Origin: Microcebus murinus
Lineage: Eukaryota > Chordata > Mammalia > Primates > Cheirogaleidae
Assembly: GCF_040939455.1 (NCBI RefSeq)
Contig: NC_134108.1
Span: forward strand, 39,724,501-39,788,500
Reading direction: 5' to 3'
DNA: 64,000 nt
Part shown: in pieces, positions 37,286-49,497 of the stretch
Numbering within the stretch: the first letter of the stretch is position 1
Layout of the letters: each line of letters begins with the position of its first letter
Position numbers and translations under genes: made by a program
The notes under the pieces: model-generated
Told to the model about the DNA's origin: nothing
Database searches by the model: none
What the model saw: the letters and a program-made list of their open reading frames with translations, nothing else

Positions 37286-37537
37286 ATTTGCTAGAACAAT
37301 CTCCACTCACTGAAACATAACAGGAATGTTCTTTGGGGCAAAAGAAGAGGGATGCCAAAGCCCTGCTCCCTGAATATCTATGGAATCACCCATATATGAA
37401 ATAGCAGCTGGATTGTGATTTGTTTGTTATAAGAGGTAAAAGTTATCAATAAATTTTAAAATGATAAATCTAATCCCAGAGTTGGCTCAATGGATCCCTT
37501 GGTTTCTTTTTTGCTAAGCCAGCTAGGGTGAATAAAA

Positions 37538-37562
37538 GTAAAACAAAACAAAACAAAAAGAA
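37538..37562 (+). repeat. (AAAAC)n microsatellite
   Basis: About four to five AAAAC units appear in GTAAAACAAAACAAAACAAAAAG. It is simple sequence with no flanking SINE body. Confidence 0.85.
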
Positions 37563-38215
37563 CAGAACAGAAAAGACTCAGAAATTTCTAAGGTTGTACT
37601 CTTTAAGATGGGAAGAAGAAACTCATATTTTATGAGTGCATCTGTATTTTACAGAATTAAATTAGTATTAATGTGAAGCAAAATTTTGTTGAATAAATGC
37701 ATATTTTAAGCCCTACTGCAAGCACTAAGAAAAGAACTTTTAGAAAGTAGGAAAAAAATCAACAAAAATATTAAAATGTTATACTAGATATCTGCTTAAT
37801 CCTACCCTCATATAAACACCTACCCTTGGAAGATATGCCTAAACATAATTGCTTTTGTAAGACTTTGGAATTATAAAAACATAAAACTGAATTATATAAA
37901 GATAATATAAGTTAAAATTTTAACTATAATAATATAGACAATATAAAACAAATTAATCAGTAGTTTTCACAAAATTCATATAATCCTTAAATATAAATTT
38001 AGATCCATCCATAGCATATACATGAATTAAAGATCTTGAAATTATTATTTAAAAATAAAATTACAATTTTATAGCTGCAAGAGACATTTACAACAAGTTC
38101 ATTTGCAGATAAAGGCTATCTGAGGATATCTGAGCATTGATAAAATCAATTTGTCCTATTCCACTGCTTTTTCCAGAAAAATATGTACCTCTTGCTTCAT
38201 AATAAACAGGTCCCA
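37563..38215. other. Unannotated AT-rich sequence
   Basis: No gene or repeat recognised; very AT-rich around 37860-38070. Confidence 0.55.
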
Positions 38216-38384
38216 CAGGGGTGGGGAACCTCTGGCCTCAAGGCCACATGTGGCCCTAGAGATCCCCAAATGCGGCCCCTTTACCTAATCCAAACTTCAC
38301 AGAAAAAAATCCCTTTATTAAAATTTGGATTCAGTCAAAAGGCTGCACTCAAGGATCAAGAAGGCCACATGCAGGTTCACCAGG
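38216..38384. mobile_element. Palindromic hAT-like miniature element, one arm eroded
   Basis: The left end CAGGGGTGGGGAACCTCTGG has the CAGGGG-type start of hAT elements. The two arms fold back on each other: ATGCGGCCCCTTTACCTAATC (38270-38290) pairs imperfectly with the reverse complement of GATTCAGTCAAAAGGCTGCAC (38328-38348). The outer GTGGCC/GGAACCT segments pair with GGCCACAT/AGGTTCAC at the right. The right arm has lost about 15 bp relative to the left. It encodes no transposase. The 103-codon plus-strand frame over it (38183-38494) is incidental. No 8-bp duplication was identified. Confidence 0.75.
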
Positions 38385-40040
38385 CTCTTTGCCAAATGGT
38401 TAATCATATGCAAACCTCTTTGCCTCTAAAAACAGAAAAAAGCTGCTTTTCAAATAATCTTGAGAAATTGTTCATATTGAAAATAATAAAATAATAAAGC
38501 CTTAATATCCTTTTTAATAAAGTTCAGATCTTACAAATTAGATTGAAATATTCTATCTAATTTAGCACTAAGCAAATGCTAAACACTGGCTGCAACTCTT
38601 CAGCAAAGTCTTTAATGTAGAACTCAAAAAATTATCTCTAACAATTTATAGCATTCTTCACCTTTAAGACTTTTTAAGAACATTAATTAAGATATAAATT
38701 TCCCTTTTGAGCTAAACCTGCATGAGCATTCATAACTTGAACTTCATAAGGCAAGATAATTTGGAGTTGGTATGAGAGGAGCAGTTTGTGTGAAGATATA
38801 CTCTAGCTCAGATTCATAATGAAACACCATTCAGAATGTGACAATTAATAAATCACAGTTTTCAGTGTTATCCTTCAGGTAGATGACCCTGTTCAGTTGG
38901 GTTATCACTCATGTAGTTTCCTGCCAAAAAAAGATTGGCTCTTGAGAGTTGTAAAGTTCAAGAGGCTGAACAAAATATAAAGGAGGGGAAGAGAAAAAAG
39001 GAAAGTTTTAGAGTGTTTGTGAAGCCCCTTCTAGTATGCTTGGATGCAATCAGGGTGAGAACTATGCATTTCACTGTGACTCCAAATAAAAGAAGACTTT
39101 CCTGGTGATCACCAGTACACCAGAATGTACTTATGGGTAGGGTGGAGTGCTTCTCAGCCACACTGTGATTACTCTTTAGCTTGTCCAGAAATAATTTTTA
39201 GTTTTTAACTTTAAAAAGAAATTGTTGAATTGTATTTACATCAAATAGGTTAACTAATAGAATTCCATATTTGAAATCTTTAGAAACTTCTAAGATTTCA
39301 AAATACCACATAGAAACATTATTGCTAGGTGACTGCCATCATTACCTTTATTACCAGACTGGCAATTAAATACTAAAATTTTAAAACATTAGGAAACTTG
39401 TGTTGATGTTTTTGTCTTTAAAAGAGAAGTAGAAATAAAGAGAATGTAAATGTTGAGAAAGATCTTAGACATCATCTACTCTTAAATCTTTATTTTTTAT
39501 TTCCTACATAAGAAAGGGAGGGAGAGAGGGCGAGAGACAGAGACAGAGAGAACAAATGGAGAGTTGAGAGGTTAATTGAATTTTTCAAGATGACACAACA
39601 AACTTCACAAAGCCTTTTTTCCCTTATATAATGTCAGGGTCTCAGAGCAGTAACTGACATTCGTATACATTTCTTTGGCAGTAGAATGACAAAACAAGCC
39701 TGATAATCCCTGCCACACAAAGATATTCTAAATCCAGTTTAGATAAGAATGGAATAAAAAGAGGAAAAAATGTTAAAATTTATGTCCAGAGTATAAGCAA
39801 GTAGACACAGTCAATACATTGGTAATATTAATGAAAGGTAGACTTTTTTGCTTAGTTCTTTTTTGAGATAGGTAATATAGGTGAGATTGACAGTATTTAC
39901 ATAATAAATGCTCAGAGTATTATCATTGATAGTATCACTGCTGCTATAGGACTCCCAGAGTAGCTGTTTCCAACTTTCTTTATGTCTATAACTGAAATGT
40001 AAAAAATTGTTAATACTGAAAGGTTAGTATTAGTTTTAGC
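38385..40040. other. Unannotated sequence with a GA-rich tract
   Basis: A purine-rich tract of AGGGAGGGAGAGAGGG and AGAGACAGAGACAGAGAGA lies at 39512-39552. The surroundings (39455-39600) are weakly MIR-like. No gene recognised. Confidence 0.55.
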
Positions 40041-40049
40041 ATCTAAGGT

Positions 40050-40128
40050 ACTCCTTCTTTCCTTTCTTCCTTTCTTCATTCTTTCCCTCCATCCTTCTTT
40101 CTTTTACTTTTTTCAGCTTTTTGAAGTA
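40050..40128 (+). repeat. TTTC/CCTT-rich pyrimidine tract
   Basis: Irregular CTTT and CTTC units run up to the 3' end of the antisense L1. It probably derives from the A-rich L1 tail on the other strand. Confidence 0.75.
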
Positions 40129-41688
40129 TCACTGACAAAAATTGTGTATATTAAAGATATATAGCTTGATGTTTTGATGTATTTACAAGTTTTAAAATGA
40201 TTACAATGATCAAGCTAATTAATGTACCCATCACCTCACATAGTTATCTATATGAATGTGTATGGTGAGAATAATTAAGACATGCTCTCTTAGCAAATTT
40301 CAAGTATACACTACATTATTGTAACTATAGTCTCCAGACTGTACCATATGTCTCCAGAACTTATTCATCTTGTAACTGCAAATTTGTACCTTTTGATCAA
40401 CATCTCCCCATATCCTCTGCCCCTAATCTTTGGTAACTAATATTCTACTCTGTTTCTATGAGTTTGACTTTTCAGATTCTACATACATGTGAGACCATAT
40501 AGTATTTCTCTTTCCATGTCTGGCTTATTTCACTTAGCATAATGTCCTCCAGGTTCATCCACAAGCAGTATTTCCTTCTTTCTTAAGGCTGAATAATATT
40601 TCATTGTGTAAGTATGTGTAGACCTCATTTTCTTTATCCATTCATCCATTGACAGCTTTGTTATCATGAAAGGGTATTGAATTTTGTCAAATGTGTTTTC
40701 TGCATCTGTTAAGATGAACATATGATTTCTGTCCTTCGTTTTGTTAATGTGGTATTTCAACATATTGATTCGCATATATTGAACCATCCTTGTATCCTAG
40801 GGATAAATCTCACTTGACCATGTTGTACGATCATTTTAATGTGCTGTTAAATTTAATTTGCTGGTATTTTGTTGAGGAGTTTTGCACCTATATTCATCAG
40901 AGATATTGGCCTATAATTGTCTTTTATGGCAGTGATCTTATTTGGTTTTGGTATCAGAGGAATACTGGCCTCATAAAATAAGTCTTGGAGTTTTTTCTCT
41001 TCTTCTCTTTTTTTGAAGTGTTAGGGAAGCACTGGCATTAATTTTTCTTTGAATGTTTGGTAGAATTCAGCAGTTAAGCCATCGGGTCTATGACTTTCTT
41101 TACTGGAAGACTTTATTACTGATTCAATCTTCTTATTAATTATTAGTCTGTTCAAGTTCTCTATTTCTTCATGATTCAGTCTTTGAAGGTTATATCTATC
41201 CAGGAATTTATCCATTTCTAATAAGTTTTCCAGTTTGTTGAGATATAATTATTGATAGTAGTCTCTTGTGATCTGTATTTCTGTGATATCAGTTTTAATG
41301 TCTGCTCTTTCATTTTTATTTTATTTATCTGAATTTTCCTTTTCTCCTTAATATAATTAAAAGTTTTTAAATTTTTATTTATCTTTTCCAAAAACACCTC
41401 ACAGTTTTATTGATCTTTGTTATTGTTTTTCTAGTCTCTGTTTCATTTATTTCTGCTCTAATTTTTATTATTGCCTTACTTCTACTAATCAGGCTATGTT
41501 TGTTCTTTTTCTTCTTTCTTGAGGTTTATACCTATGTTGTCTATTTGAAATCTTTCTTCGTTTATAATCTAAATTTTTGTTACCATAAACATCCGTCTTA
41601 GAACTGCTTTTGCTGCATCTCATAAGTTTATGTATGTTGTGCTTCTGTTTTTGTTTGACTCAAAACGTTTTCTTAATTTCCTTTTTGA

Positions 41689-41721
41689 TTTCTTCTTTTA
41701 CCCATTTCTTCTTTTACCCAT
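41689..41721 (+). repeat. 16-bp tandem duplication
   Basis: ATTTCTTCTTTTACCC occurs twice in direct succession inside the antisense L1 ORF2 sequence, before ATTGGTTG. It is consistent with slippage. Confidence 0.85.
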
Positions 41722-41848
41722 TGGTTGTTAAGAATGTGTTGTTTCCAAATATTTGTGAATTTTCCAAAATTCCTCCTGATATAGATTTCTCATTTCATAC
41801 TGTTGTGGTTTAGTGGCACTTGATGTGACTTCAATCTTGTTATTTTTG

Positions 41849-41951
41849 TTTAGCCTTGTTTTGTGCATTAACATATGATCTATCTTGGACAATATCCCAT
41901 GTATACTTGAGAAGAATGTGCATTTTCTCCAGTTGGATGGAATGTTCTGTA
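41849..41951 (+). repeat. Copy 1 of displaced 103-bp direct repeat
   Basis: This is the original L1 ORF2 context, starting TTTAGCCTTGTTTTGTGC and ending GGAATGTTCTGTA. It matches 42448-42550 at 101 of 103 bases, with differences at GGAC/GGAG and GTGC/GTAC. Confidence 0.95.
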
Positions 41952-42447
41952 TGTGCCTGTTAGGTACATTTGGTCTAAAGTGTAGTTAAAGTCCAACGTT
42001 TACTTATTGATTTGTTGTTTGAATGATCTCCACACTGTTGAAAGTGAGATATTAAAGTTTCCTACTATTATTGTATTGTAGTCTATCTCTCCCTTCATAT
42101 GTATTAATATTTCTTCATATATTTAGGTTGTCTAATTTGGCGTCATACGTATTTATAACTCTTGTTGAATTGACCACATTATCATTACCTAATTACTTTC
42201 TTTGTCTCTTTTTTCATCATTATTTCACCATCTCTAAAGACAGCAGCACTTTTACCTGCATTTTTCAAGGAGTGGTTTCATGAGCTCTCAGCCTAAGATG
42301 GTGCTGGCAGAGATTTCTATGTTGATGCCGAGCTAAGGGGATATTTCCAAGAAGTAGGTCCTAGAGCCTTTAAAGTAACCATTCTTTAAAGAATTACCTC
42401 ACCATCAATCACCATCACTTCAAGAACGGTAACCCTTTTCACCATCC

Positions 42448-42550
42448 TTTAGCCTTGTTTTGTGCATTAACATATGATCTATCTTGGAGAATATCCCATG
42501 TATACTTGAGAAGAATGTACATTTTCTCCAGTTGGATGGAATGTTCTGTA
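42448..42550 (+). repeat. Copy 2 of displaced 103-bp direct repeat
   Basis: This is the second copy, embedded in sequence that does not belong to ORF2 (L1 5' UTR side). Left flank is ACCATCC and right flank CAACATTAAAG; neither resembles the flanks of copy 1. The near-identity contrasts with the strong divergence of the L1 itself, so the copy arose long after the L1 inserted. Confidence 0.95.
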
Positions 42551-43855
42551 CAACATTAAAGATTGGCTTCAGAGGGTAAAATCTTCACATATGGGTGGTT
42601 GTGAGAGTAGTGACTGGGTGGGATGCGGTCATTCTGGCTCTAATAAAGGTGCAACAGTATAGACTTCATGGAGCTCTATTGGCTTTGTTTGGCATCAATG
42701 AAGATTGGCAGGGTTTTGAGTGATTAAGTTTTTGGGTGTCCACAGCTGTGGTGAGTGCTTTTGCTGTCTTTGGTATTGAAGGCTTCTAGGATCCTCCTGA
42801 ACTCTTTTTCTCCTATGTAGAAGTTGTGGCTGAGGGGATCACTCTTGGCACAGGGTCCCCAAAGAAATGGAGATCTACAAATGTTAAACAATACAAAATA
42901 ATTTTTTTCAGAAAGCTTAGGAAGCTATAAGAGAACACAGAGAGACAACTCAAAAGCCAGGGAGCTGATGGCTAGAGTGTAGGCATATATGGAGCTAAAG
43001 CGGCTCTGGGGTCTAGAGCGTCAGTGCTCCCACATTGATAGTGGCTCCAATATCTTAGGCATGGGTGCTTGGGGAGTAGAGCTTGGATCTGGAGAGTGGG
43101 CTTGTGCAGAGCTACCTCTGTTCCAGCACAGGCACATGTGGATCAACAGTGGCTCTGAGGTCCAAGACATAGGCTAGCTTGCTGTGCAGTTACTTCTATG
43201 TTTGAGGTATGGGGTGCTCACTGACTAGCATCAGAACTTGGATCCAGAGCACAAGTGCATTCAGAGCAACCATGGTTTCAGGGCCCAGGGTAAAGGCAGC
43301 ATGCAAAGGCAGTGGCAGTGGTATCTGAAGTGTGGGTGTATATGGTGCAGCTGCAAAGCTGAGATCTTCAGCTGACATGGACAAGTAGGAAATATCCAAA
43401 ATTCAGGGTCTGGGACACTTGCAGGGTTGTGGGTGTGGTGGCCCTGGTCCCTGAGTGGCATAACAGTGGTTCCTTTATTGTGACCCGTGTTCCCCAGGCA
43501 ATCTGCAGCAGCAACAGCTATTGGTTACCTTAATGGTGAAAGTTGCTGGTGTCCTCTGCAAAGCAGGTCGCTGGGACTATGGTGGCACTCACTGCATGGC
43601 TGATACTAATAGCATCCACCCTTCTTTGTGCCTAGCTGTCTCCCAATATGTCAGGTATATCTATCTTCCTAGAAATCCTTTCTGTGTAGTTATTCTTCAT
43701 TTTTTTTTCCCACTGTGTTGCTTCTGGTTCTTAATCGGATGCTTGAACTTTCCCAAGGCTGTATTTATTTGTAGATAGCTACCAAATTCTTATTTTCTGT
43801 GGGAGATATGAAGGTTGGTATCTCCTCCTTTACCATCTTGCTGACATTATTCTCT

Positions 43856-44234
43856 AAGGTACTTTTAAAAGTAGGAACAAGAAACTTTTCTGAATGCTTA
43901 CAATGCTCTGTATTACCAAAATGTTTATTAATCTGAAGTATAATTGGGATTAATAAATATTATAATTCCTGTAGCATTCAATCAGAAAATAACTCTAAAA
44001 ATGTACTAAAAAATCAACCAAAGAACTAAAATGACATACTAGACATTTACTTAGTCCTAACGAAGAAAGAAAGGATCAAATACTTCATAAGATATAAAGA
44101 AAACAAAACAACAAAAGGTGATTGTGCATCCAAGTATATCAAGATGTGAATGAATAAGCAGAGATTATCAGAATAAAAATAAAAAATCAAGATCCAAATG
44201 CATGTCATCTATTAAAAAAGTGCCAAGTCAAAAA
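43856..44234. other. Unannotated AT-rich sequence
   Basis: A-rich sequence between two L1 pieces. It may be part of the plus-strand L1 beginning near 44235, but I cannot align it. Confidence 0.45.
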
Positions 44235-44640
44235 ATCACAGAACATATTAGAAAATATTTTCAACTGGTTGTAAAATGTCAACATATCAAAATTTGTGGG
44301 ATGCAGATAAGACTATGCATAAAGAAACATCTAGCTTTTAAATACTTATATTAGGAACAAAGAACCTCAAATCAATAATCTAAAATTTTCTATTAAGAGA
44401 TAACAAAAAATTGAGAAATATCAACCTAGAGTACACATATAATAAGATATGAAATATAAAAGAATAATGTTGAAATCAACTAAAAAGAAATAGACAAAAA
44501 AAAGACAAAATCAATGGAACCAATACTTGGTTCATTGAATGATGAATAGAATTTATGCATCTTTATCTATCTTGCCCAAGAAAGAAGACATATATTATCA
44601 AAATCATAAATAAAAGAGCCACATTCCCGTGATTTATAGA
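44235..44640 (+). mobile_element. Old L1 ORF2 internal fragment
   Basis: 'CAACATATCAAAATTTGTGGGATGCAG', 'AAACATCTAGCTTTTAAATAC', 'AACCTCAAATCAATAATCTAAA' and 'CAAAATCAATGGAACCAATACTTGGTTCATTGAATG' follow L1 ORF2 just upstream of the reverse-transcriptase core, in sense orientation. There are many stops and it is a fossil fragment. It lies in opposite orientation to the L1 at 40125-43855, so it is a separate insertion. Confidence 0.8.
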
Positions 44641-47490
44641 GCTTTATATTTCAAAGGTAAACCTCAATCAACTTCATAAGGGGTTATGGGACAGAGAGAA
44701 ATTAGACAGAAATAAAATCAGGAATCTGTAGGTTAATACTAGGCATTCATGAGCATTTTTGTTCTCTCATTGGAGAAAGTGGAGGGCTTGATGGCAAGAC
44801 TTAATACTTCCTCAAGGGAAGCTTCATAGTACATTTAGTACATTCCACTAATTTAGTTTGGATGATGTTTTAATAAGTTTAGGCTTGTTTTGTGTACACA
44901 TTTCTTGTTTTCCACAAGAAATCATTGAAAAATAAAACACAGGCACTTAAAAAATGGTTTAGTTAGCTAGACAATTTAATCAATAAAATGTTGACATTCC
45001 TATTGATTTTGGCATTATATTGGTGTGTTTTAATCCTTTTATTTTCTGCAGAAAGAAACTCCACTCAAAGTTGACATATTTTAAGGAATATTAAATCATG
45101 ATCTCTTCACATCCTCCAGAAAGGGCATCCTGAAGAATAAACTCTGTGATAAGTGATTTAAAACAACCTATACCAACAGGATTAAAAAGAACTTAATTCA
45201 CTATGTGAATTTTACACCCAGGATCTTGATTAGCTCAAATCCAAAGCTCTTATCAGCCACAGAGAATTCACTTTTAAAATTTAAAGACACTCATGATTTC
45301 ACTAATTAAAAGTACACTTGCCACTAAAAAGACGGCAAGGATAGTCCAGAACTTGATGAAGATTATAAGCAACTCAAAGTTAGGCTTAATATAATGTTGA
45401 TTTTTTTGTAACTTCAAGAATTAATTAATTATTGCTTGACTGAATGTATAAATGGATGAGTATATAAATAAGTAAAAGTGAAGGATCACTCTTTGTAGAG
45501 TAAAATTGTATTTCTTCCTGATTTACATTCAGATTTTAAACATAATTTTCAAATTCTTCTTTCTGATTTTATCTCATTAATTTCAAGTAATATTACTACT
45601 TTAGGTAGATGCATATATATGTTTATAATCATGCCTCATAACTTTTTCTCTAAGCATTTTCCTATTTTTTTGATTGTGCTAGAATTTGACTATTCTAAGA
45701 ATCATATCTGATGTTTTTAGATTACATAGGCAGGGCTGTGAAATATGTGGCTAGATAGAAGCAGAATGGTCCTAAAGAGACCCTAGAAGATAGGCTGTCT
45801 AGTAATTGGTTGACTGGAGTTTGATAATTTTTCTTTCTCTAAGGGCCCAAGAAGACATATTAACTTTCTAGAAGACTGAGTGATACATGGCCATTATATC
45901 TAAGCTCAACTTCATCTAAGCTCCCCAAATTTTCATGCACAGCTGATATTTATACCCCGATACCCTGGTGTCTAAACTTTGCTCTATTTAGTTCATGTAT
46001 ATAAGTCATTCCTAACACTTGTATTATAAGAAGGCTGAAATGAGATGAAGAGAGTTCTTCTCAATAGGACTCTAAACTCTAAACTCCAAAAAGCTACCTG
46101 TCCAGCAGCATACACATAGTTCAGTTTTATACCAGGAGCTAAGAATAAGAAGCAATAGGTCCATTCACCAGATACAGAGTACCCAAAAAGCCCTGCTTTA
46201 GTGCAACAGATGACTTGATCAGACTTTTTTTTTAACTTCCTTGGGCTGTTTTTGTTTTTTTTTTTCTTATCAATACTGTCCTATTTAGATATTTGGAGGG
46301 AACAACGAATGAAAGATCAATGTCAGTGCTAACATGGCTTATAGCTTGTCTAAGAATCTAATTGAAATGAAGAGCACGGAATTCTTATTCAGATGACCTA
46401 GTCATAGATGCTAAATGACAAGTGACCATGTGCCTTCTCTTTTTACTATATGATTTTTTCCTAAGAAAATTTATGTAATATATACTGGGACTTATGAGAT
46501 CTGTGTGGGCTTGTTATGCCAAATTAAGATAATCAGTCCCTTTGGTATTCTTCCATAAATCATAGCTTAGTTAATAATTGTATAATTGATATATAAATCT
46601 ATAAAACTGTATATGCAAAATTTATTCATTAAAATACTATTATATTATATCTATATCTTCAAACAAATGCTAACTTTTAAAGAGATCACATTTTGAAATT
46701 ATTCTACTCATATATAAAACATTTAAAAAACTTTTTAAAAGAAATATCTCCCATATTATTTTATGAATCACAGAACTGTTGTACCATTACTTCATAGTAG
46801 CTCTTACTTTTGTAGTGGTAGTATCATATTTAATCATCTACATTGTGATTAAGTTATTAGTTTGGATAAAAAATCAAATTTCCTATAAGAAGAAGAATTT
46901 GTCCTCATTAAGAGTATAGCTAAGAAAGTATTACAAGCTTAAGGCATTTCTAAATATAGACCAATAGCAAGACTCTTGTGGTAATTTTGTGAATATTCTC
47001 TTTATAAACCATGTAAATGCAATAAGAGATACTTCCTTATTGTTGCTAATCAGAGTTCTCCTGCTACTACTGCTTTGGGAGTTGCCACCATGAAAGATAG
47101 AACCAGGAGACTACTCACCACCTTTGCAGCAAAAAATGAAGTCCTCACTTCTCACTTATTGCAGTTCCCTGACAGGAACTGTGGAAGCACCCTTGCTACT
47201 AGGCCAGAGTCTGAACTTCCCTTCCTTACTTGCCCTTAACTCTGTTTGCCTTAGAAAGTTCTTCAGGCTGCATTTACCTATGGAAAACAGAGCCCACACA
47301 TGGTTACAGTTGAAATTCTTTCCCTGAGATCTTTATGTGAATCTGTAGATACACATAAATTCAGGGATAAGAAGACAGTTCACATAATTTTACACCCCCA
47401 GGTATACGTGAATCATAGATCTAATACAGCTGTGAATTTTAAGTTTATAGGATTTATACTACATTTCCAAAAATTACAGGAACCCCCTTT
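44641..47490. other. Unannotated AT-rich sequence
   Basis: Nothing recognised in 2.8 kb apart from T-rich runs near 46226 and 46254. Short open frames at 47124-47506 lack domains. Confidence 0.55.
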
Positions 47491-47494
47491 TCAG

Positions 47495-47695
47495 ACAGTG
47501 TTCTGAATGTTTTACATGTATTACCATATTTAATATTCCAAACCATACTTTATAGAAAGTATTAAAATACACAGATGCAAAAACCAGAGAATAGAGAGTT
47601 TAACTTAAAGCTAGTTAAATGGCAGAGCCAGAATTGAAAATTCAACATTCCAGCTCTTGAATAACCATTTTTAATCATTATGCTATACTAACATA
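47495..47695 (+). repeat. MIR SINE, well preserved
   Basis: 'TGTTCTGAATGTTTTACATGTATTACCATATTTAATATTCC', 'ACAGATGCAAAAACCAGAGAATAGAGAG', 'CTAGTTAAATGGCAGAGCCAGAATTGAA' and 'TTTTAATCATTATGCTATACT' match the MIR order from 'gctttacatgtattatctcattta' to 'ttaaccactatgctatactgcc'. Confidence 0.88.
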
Positions 47696-48429
47696 CAATA
47701 TATGTAAATTGTTATTACAAAAAAATGAACAAAGTAGAGCCATTTTGATGCTCAAGAAATATTATAATTCCATCTTTCAGGAAACATGGTATCTTTGCAT
47801 TTTCTGGCTCTTTTGTGTGTGCTACTTCCATGTAGTTCTGGTAAATAAGTTCTGTGTATTGTTTTTAGGCCTGATATTTACTTGCCTCTGTGAGACTTCT
47901 TTACAGCAGAGAGGGATATATTAAAGATGGTGGATACTTCATCTGTGTTGGTTCCTTACTAACTACAATGTGAATATTGAGCATCACTTATTAAAAATAC
48001 CTGTCAATCTTTCAGGAAATTATACTTGAATAAAAATCAAAATGGCATGGCTTTAAGATACATGCATGTCTTAAATTGGGAGCTAGTTACTAACAATAGT
48101 AAAATCTAAACATATTACATGTTTCTGATATGAGTATAGCAAAAAATATGTCAATAAAACATGTAAGCAATAAATGTTAATCATCTTAGAAACTGTCATA
48201 GGAATTAAATGACAACATAAATATTTTTATCATATATTATTTTATATTTATTTCACAATTTCATTTTCTTAGTACCCTGCTAACAAATGATTTCTTGTTT
48301 CCTTCACCATTGTTAAGTAAAGATTAAAAAATGTAATGACAAAAGACAAAATATAATAGGTAAATAGTTTATTATTAATACTAGAGGACCAGGTCACTTA
48401 AAACACAACAAAATTTTTTTCTGGAATGA
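47696..48429. other. Unannotated AT-rich sequence
   Basis: No gene or repeat family. It contains the first copy of a 27-bp direct repeat (47967-47993). Confidence 0.55.
47967..47993 (+). repeat. Copy 1 of 27-bp exact direct repeat
   Basis: The sequence runs from AATGTGAATATTG to CATCACTTATTA and recurs exactly at 49471-49497. Flanks differ (ACTAC before, AAAAATAC after). Confidence 0.93.
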
Positions 48430-48545
48430 TATAACTTAATGCATCAACAAGCATGGGCACCCAGCATATATACTCATTATTGGTCTAGGAATTAGGACAA
48501 ATTAAAAATATTTTTAGAAAAATAAACCAGACACTCTTAAGATTT
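48430..48545 (-). repeat. L2/MIR3-like fragment, antisense
   Basis: 'GCATCAACAAGCATGGGCACCCAGC', 'TATTGGTCTAGGAATTAGGACAAATTA' and 'AATAAACCAGACACTCTTA' resemble the antisense L2 end 'caacaaatatttattgagcacc ... gttctaggcactgggg ... aaaacagac'. Confidence 0.5.
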
Positions 48546-49470
48546 TTTCAAATCACATTTTATCTATAAATATTAGCTATGATGCCTCTCTGATAGGAAA
48601 AAAAAGTTTCTAGAGCCAATAATTCTATCACTAATAAGTCAATATATCCATGTCTTTTGAAATCTTCTATTACCTGTTGGTTCTAATTAATTTTAAAATG
48701 CAGTATGTTTTTGTTTAATTTTAAAATTTTAGGTTTATATAAATTATAATCAAATAATTTTTCTATAATGAAGTAAAATAAAATGTATTTTCTTCCCCAA
48801 GGAGGACAAATAATTCATAAATGTTTATGTTTTATCACTAGGGATGACTAATTAGAAATATATCAAAATTCCTTTAGCTACTTAAACATATATTTTATGG
48901 GAAAATATCCATGGAGAATTTTTTAAAATATTTTTGAAGACTGATACATTTTCTCATAACATGCAGTTTATATAGAGTAATAGTTTTCACTTTTTGAGGT
49001 TATCTGTCAGTTAATAGTTTTTATGGACAGAGATAATCTAAGTCTTGTCACTGGTAAAATTCTGGACACTATATTCATCCAAATAAGATAATAAGTTCAG
49101 TTTTCCAAAGGAAAACTGCTGGCAAATAAACATTATATGTATCAGGCTTTCTAATTCCACAGGGAAAATAATTACTGTGTTTACTGTGCAAATAAGAACA
49201 CCTCTCCAATTCTCCCACAGCTCTGTTGTTATTTGGAAGCAAGAGCTTTATGTATTGCTACCAAAGCTATTTCCTTAAATTATTTTTACAACATTTACAC
49301 TTAAATACAGTGAAGTATATTCTGCTTTTTACTTTTTTAGAGAGAAACGTATGGCAATAAGAGTAAAATTGATGAAGCTGGTCACGTGCTCCGCTTACTA
49401 AGGAAATATTTCTGCAATTAGTAGAATTAAAGAGAAGAGAAAATTGAATTGACTTGTGCTAAGTTATAGA

Positions 49471-49497
49471 AATGTGAATATTGAGCATCACTTATTA
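49471..49497 (+). repeat. Copy 2 of 27-bp exact direct repeat
   Basis: Identical to 47967-47993. It is preceded by TTATAGA and followed by GAAGAAG. There is no poly-A or poly-T next to either copy, so they do not look like the duplicated target of a 1.5-kb retrotransposon. Confidence 0.93.

Larger units (their letters stand above)
40125..43855 (-). mobile_element. Rearranged old L1 with both ends present
   Basis: On the minus strand the 5' end near 43855 reads AGAATAATGTCAGCAAGATGG, a typical L1 5' start. GC-richer 5' UTR follows down to about 42290, then reverse-transcriptase-region ORF2 (about 42290-40652), then a jump to the 3' UTR (40650-40125). Missing parts are ORF1 plus the endonuclease region at about 42290, and roughly 1.5 kb of ORF2 3' sequence at about 40651, where CATTCATCCATTGA joins CAGCTTTGTTATC. 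In addition, a 103-bp stretch of ORF2 is repeated inside the 5' UTR part (42448-42550). Coding is destroyed by stops throughout. The family looks older than the lemur-type L1s elsewhere in the window. Confidence 0.85.

Noticed and set aside
38183..38494. 103-codon plus-strand frame
   Set aside because: It is explained by the palindromic hAT-like element at 38216-38384 and runs straight through its centre.
42989..43461. Cluster of frames on both strands in GC-richer DNA, at first suggestive of a gene
   Set aside because: The block is contiguous with the L1 5' end at 43855 and is best read as L1 5' UTR.
47967..49497. Interpretation of the 27-bp repeats as target duplications of a retrocopy
   Set aside because: No poly-A or poly-T lies next to either copy and no spliced-mRNA-like sequence is visible. 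Kept only as an open alternative.
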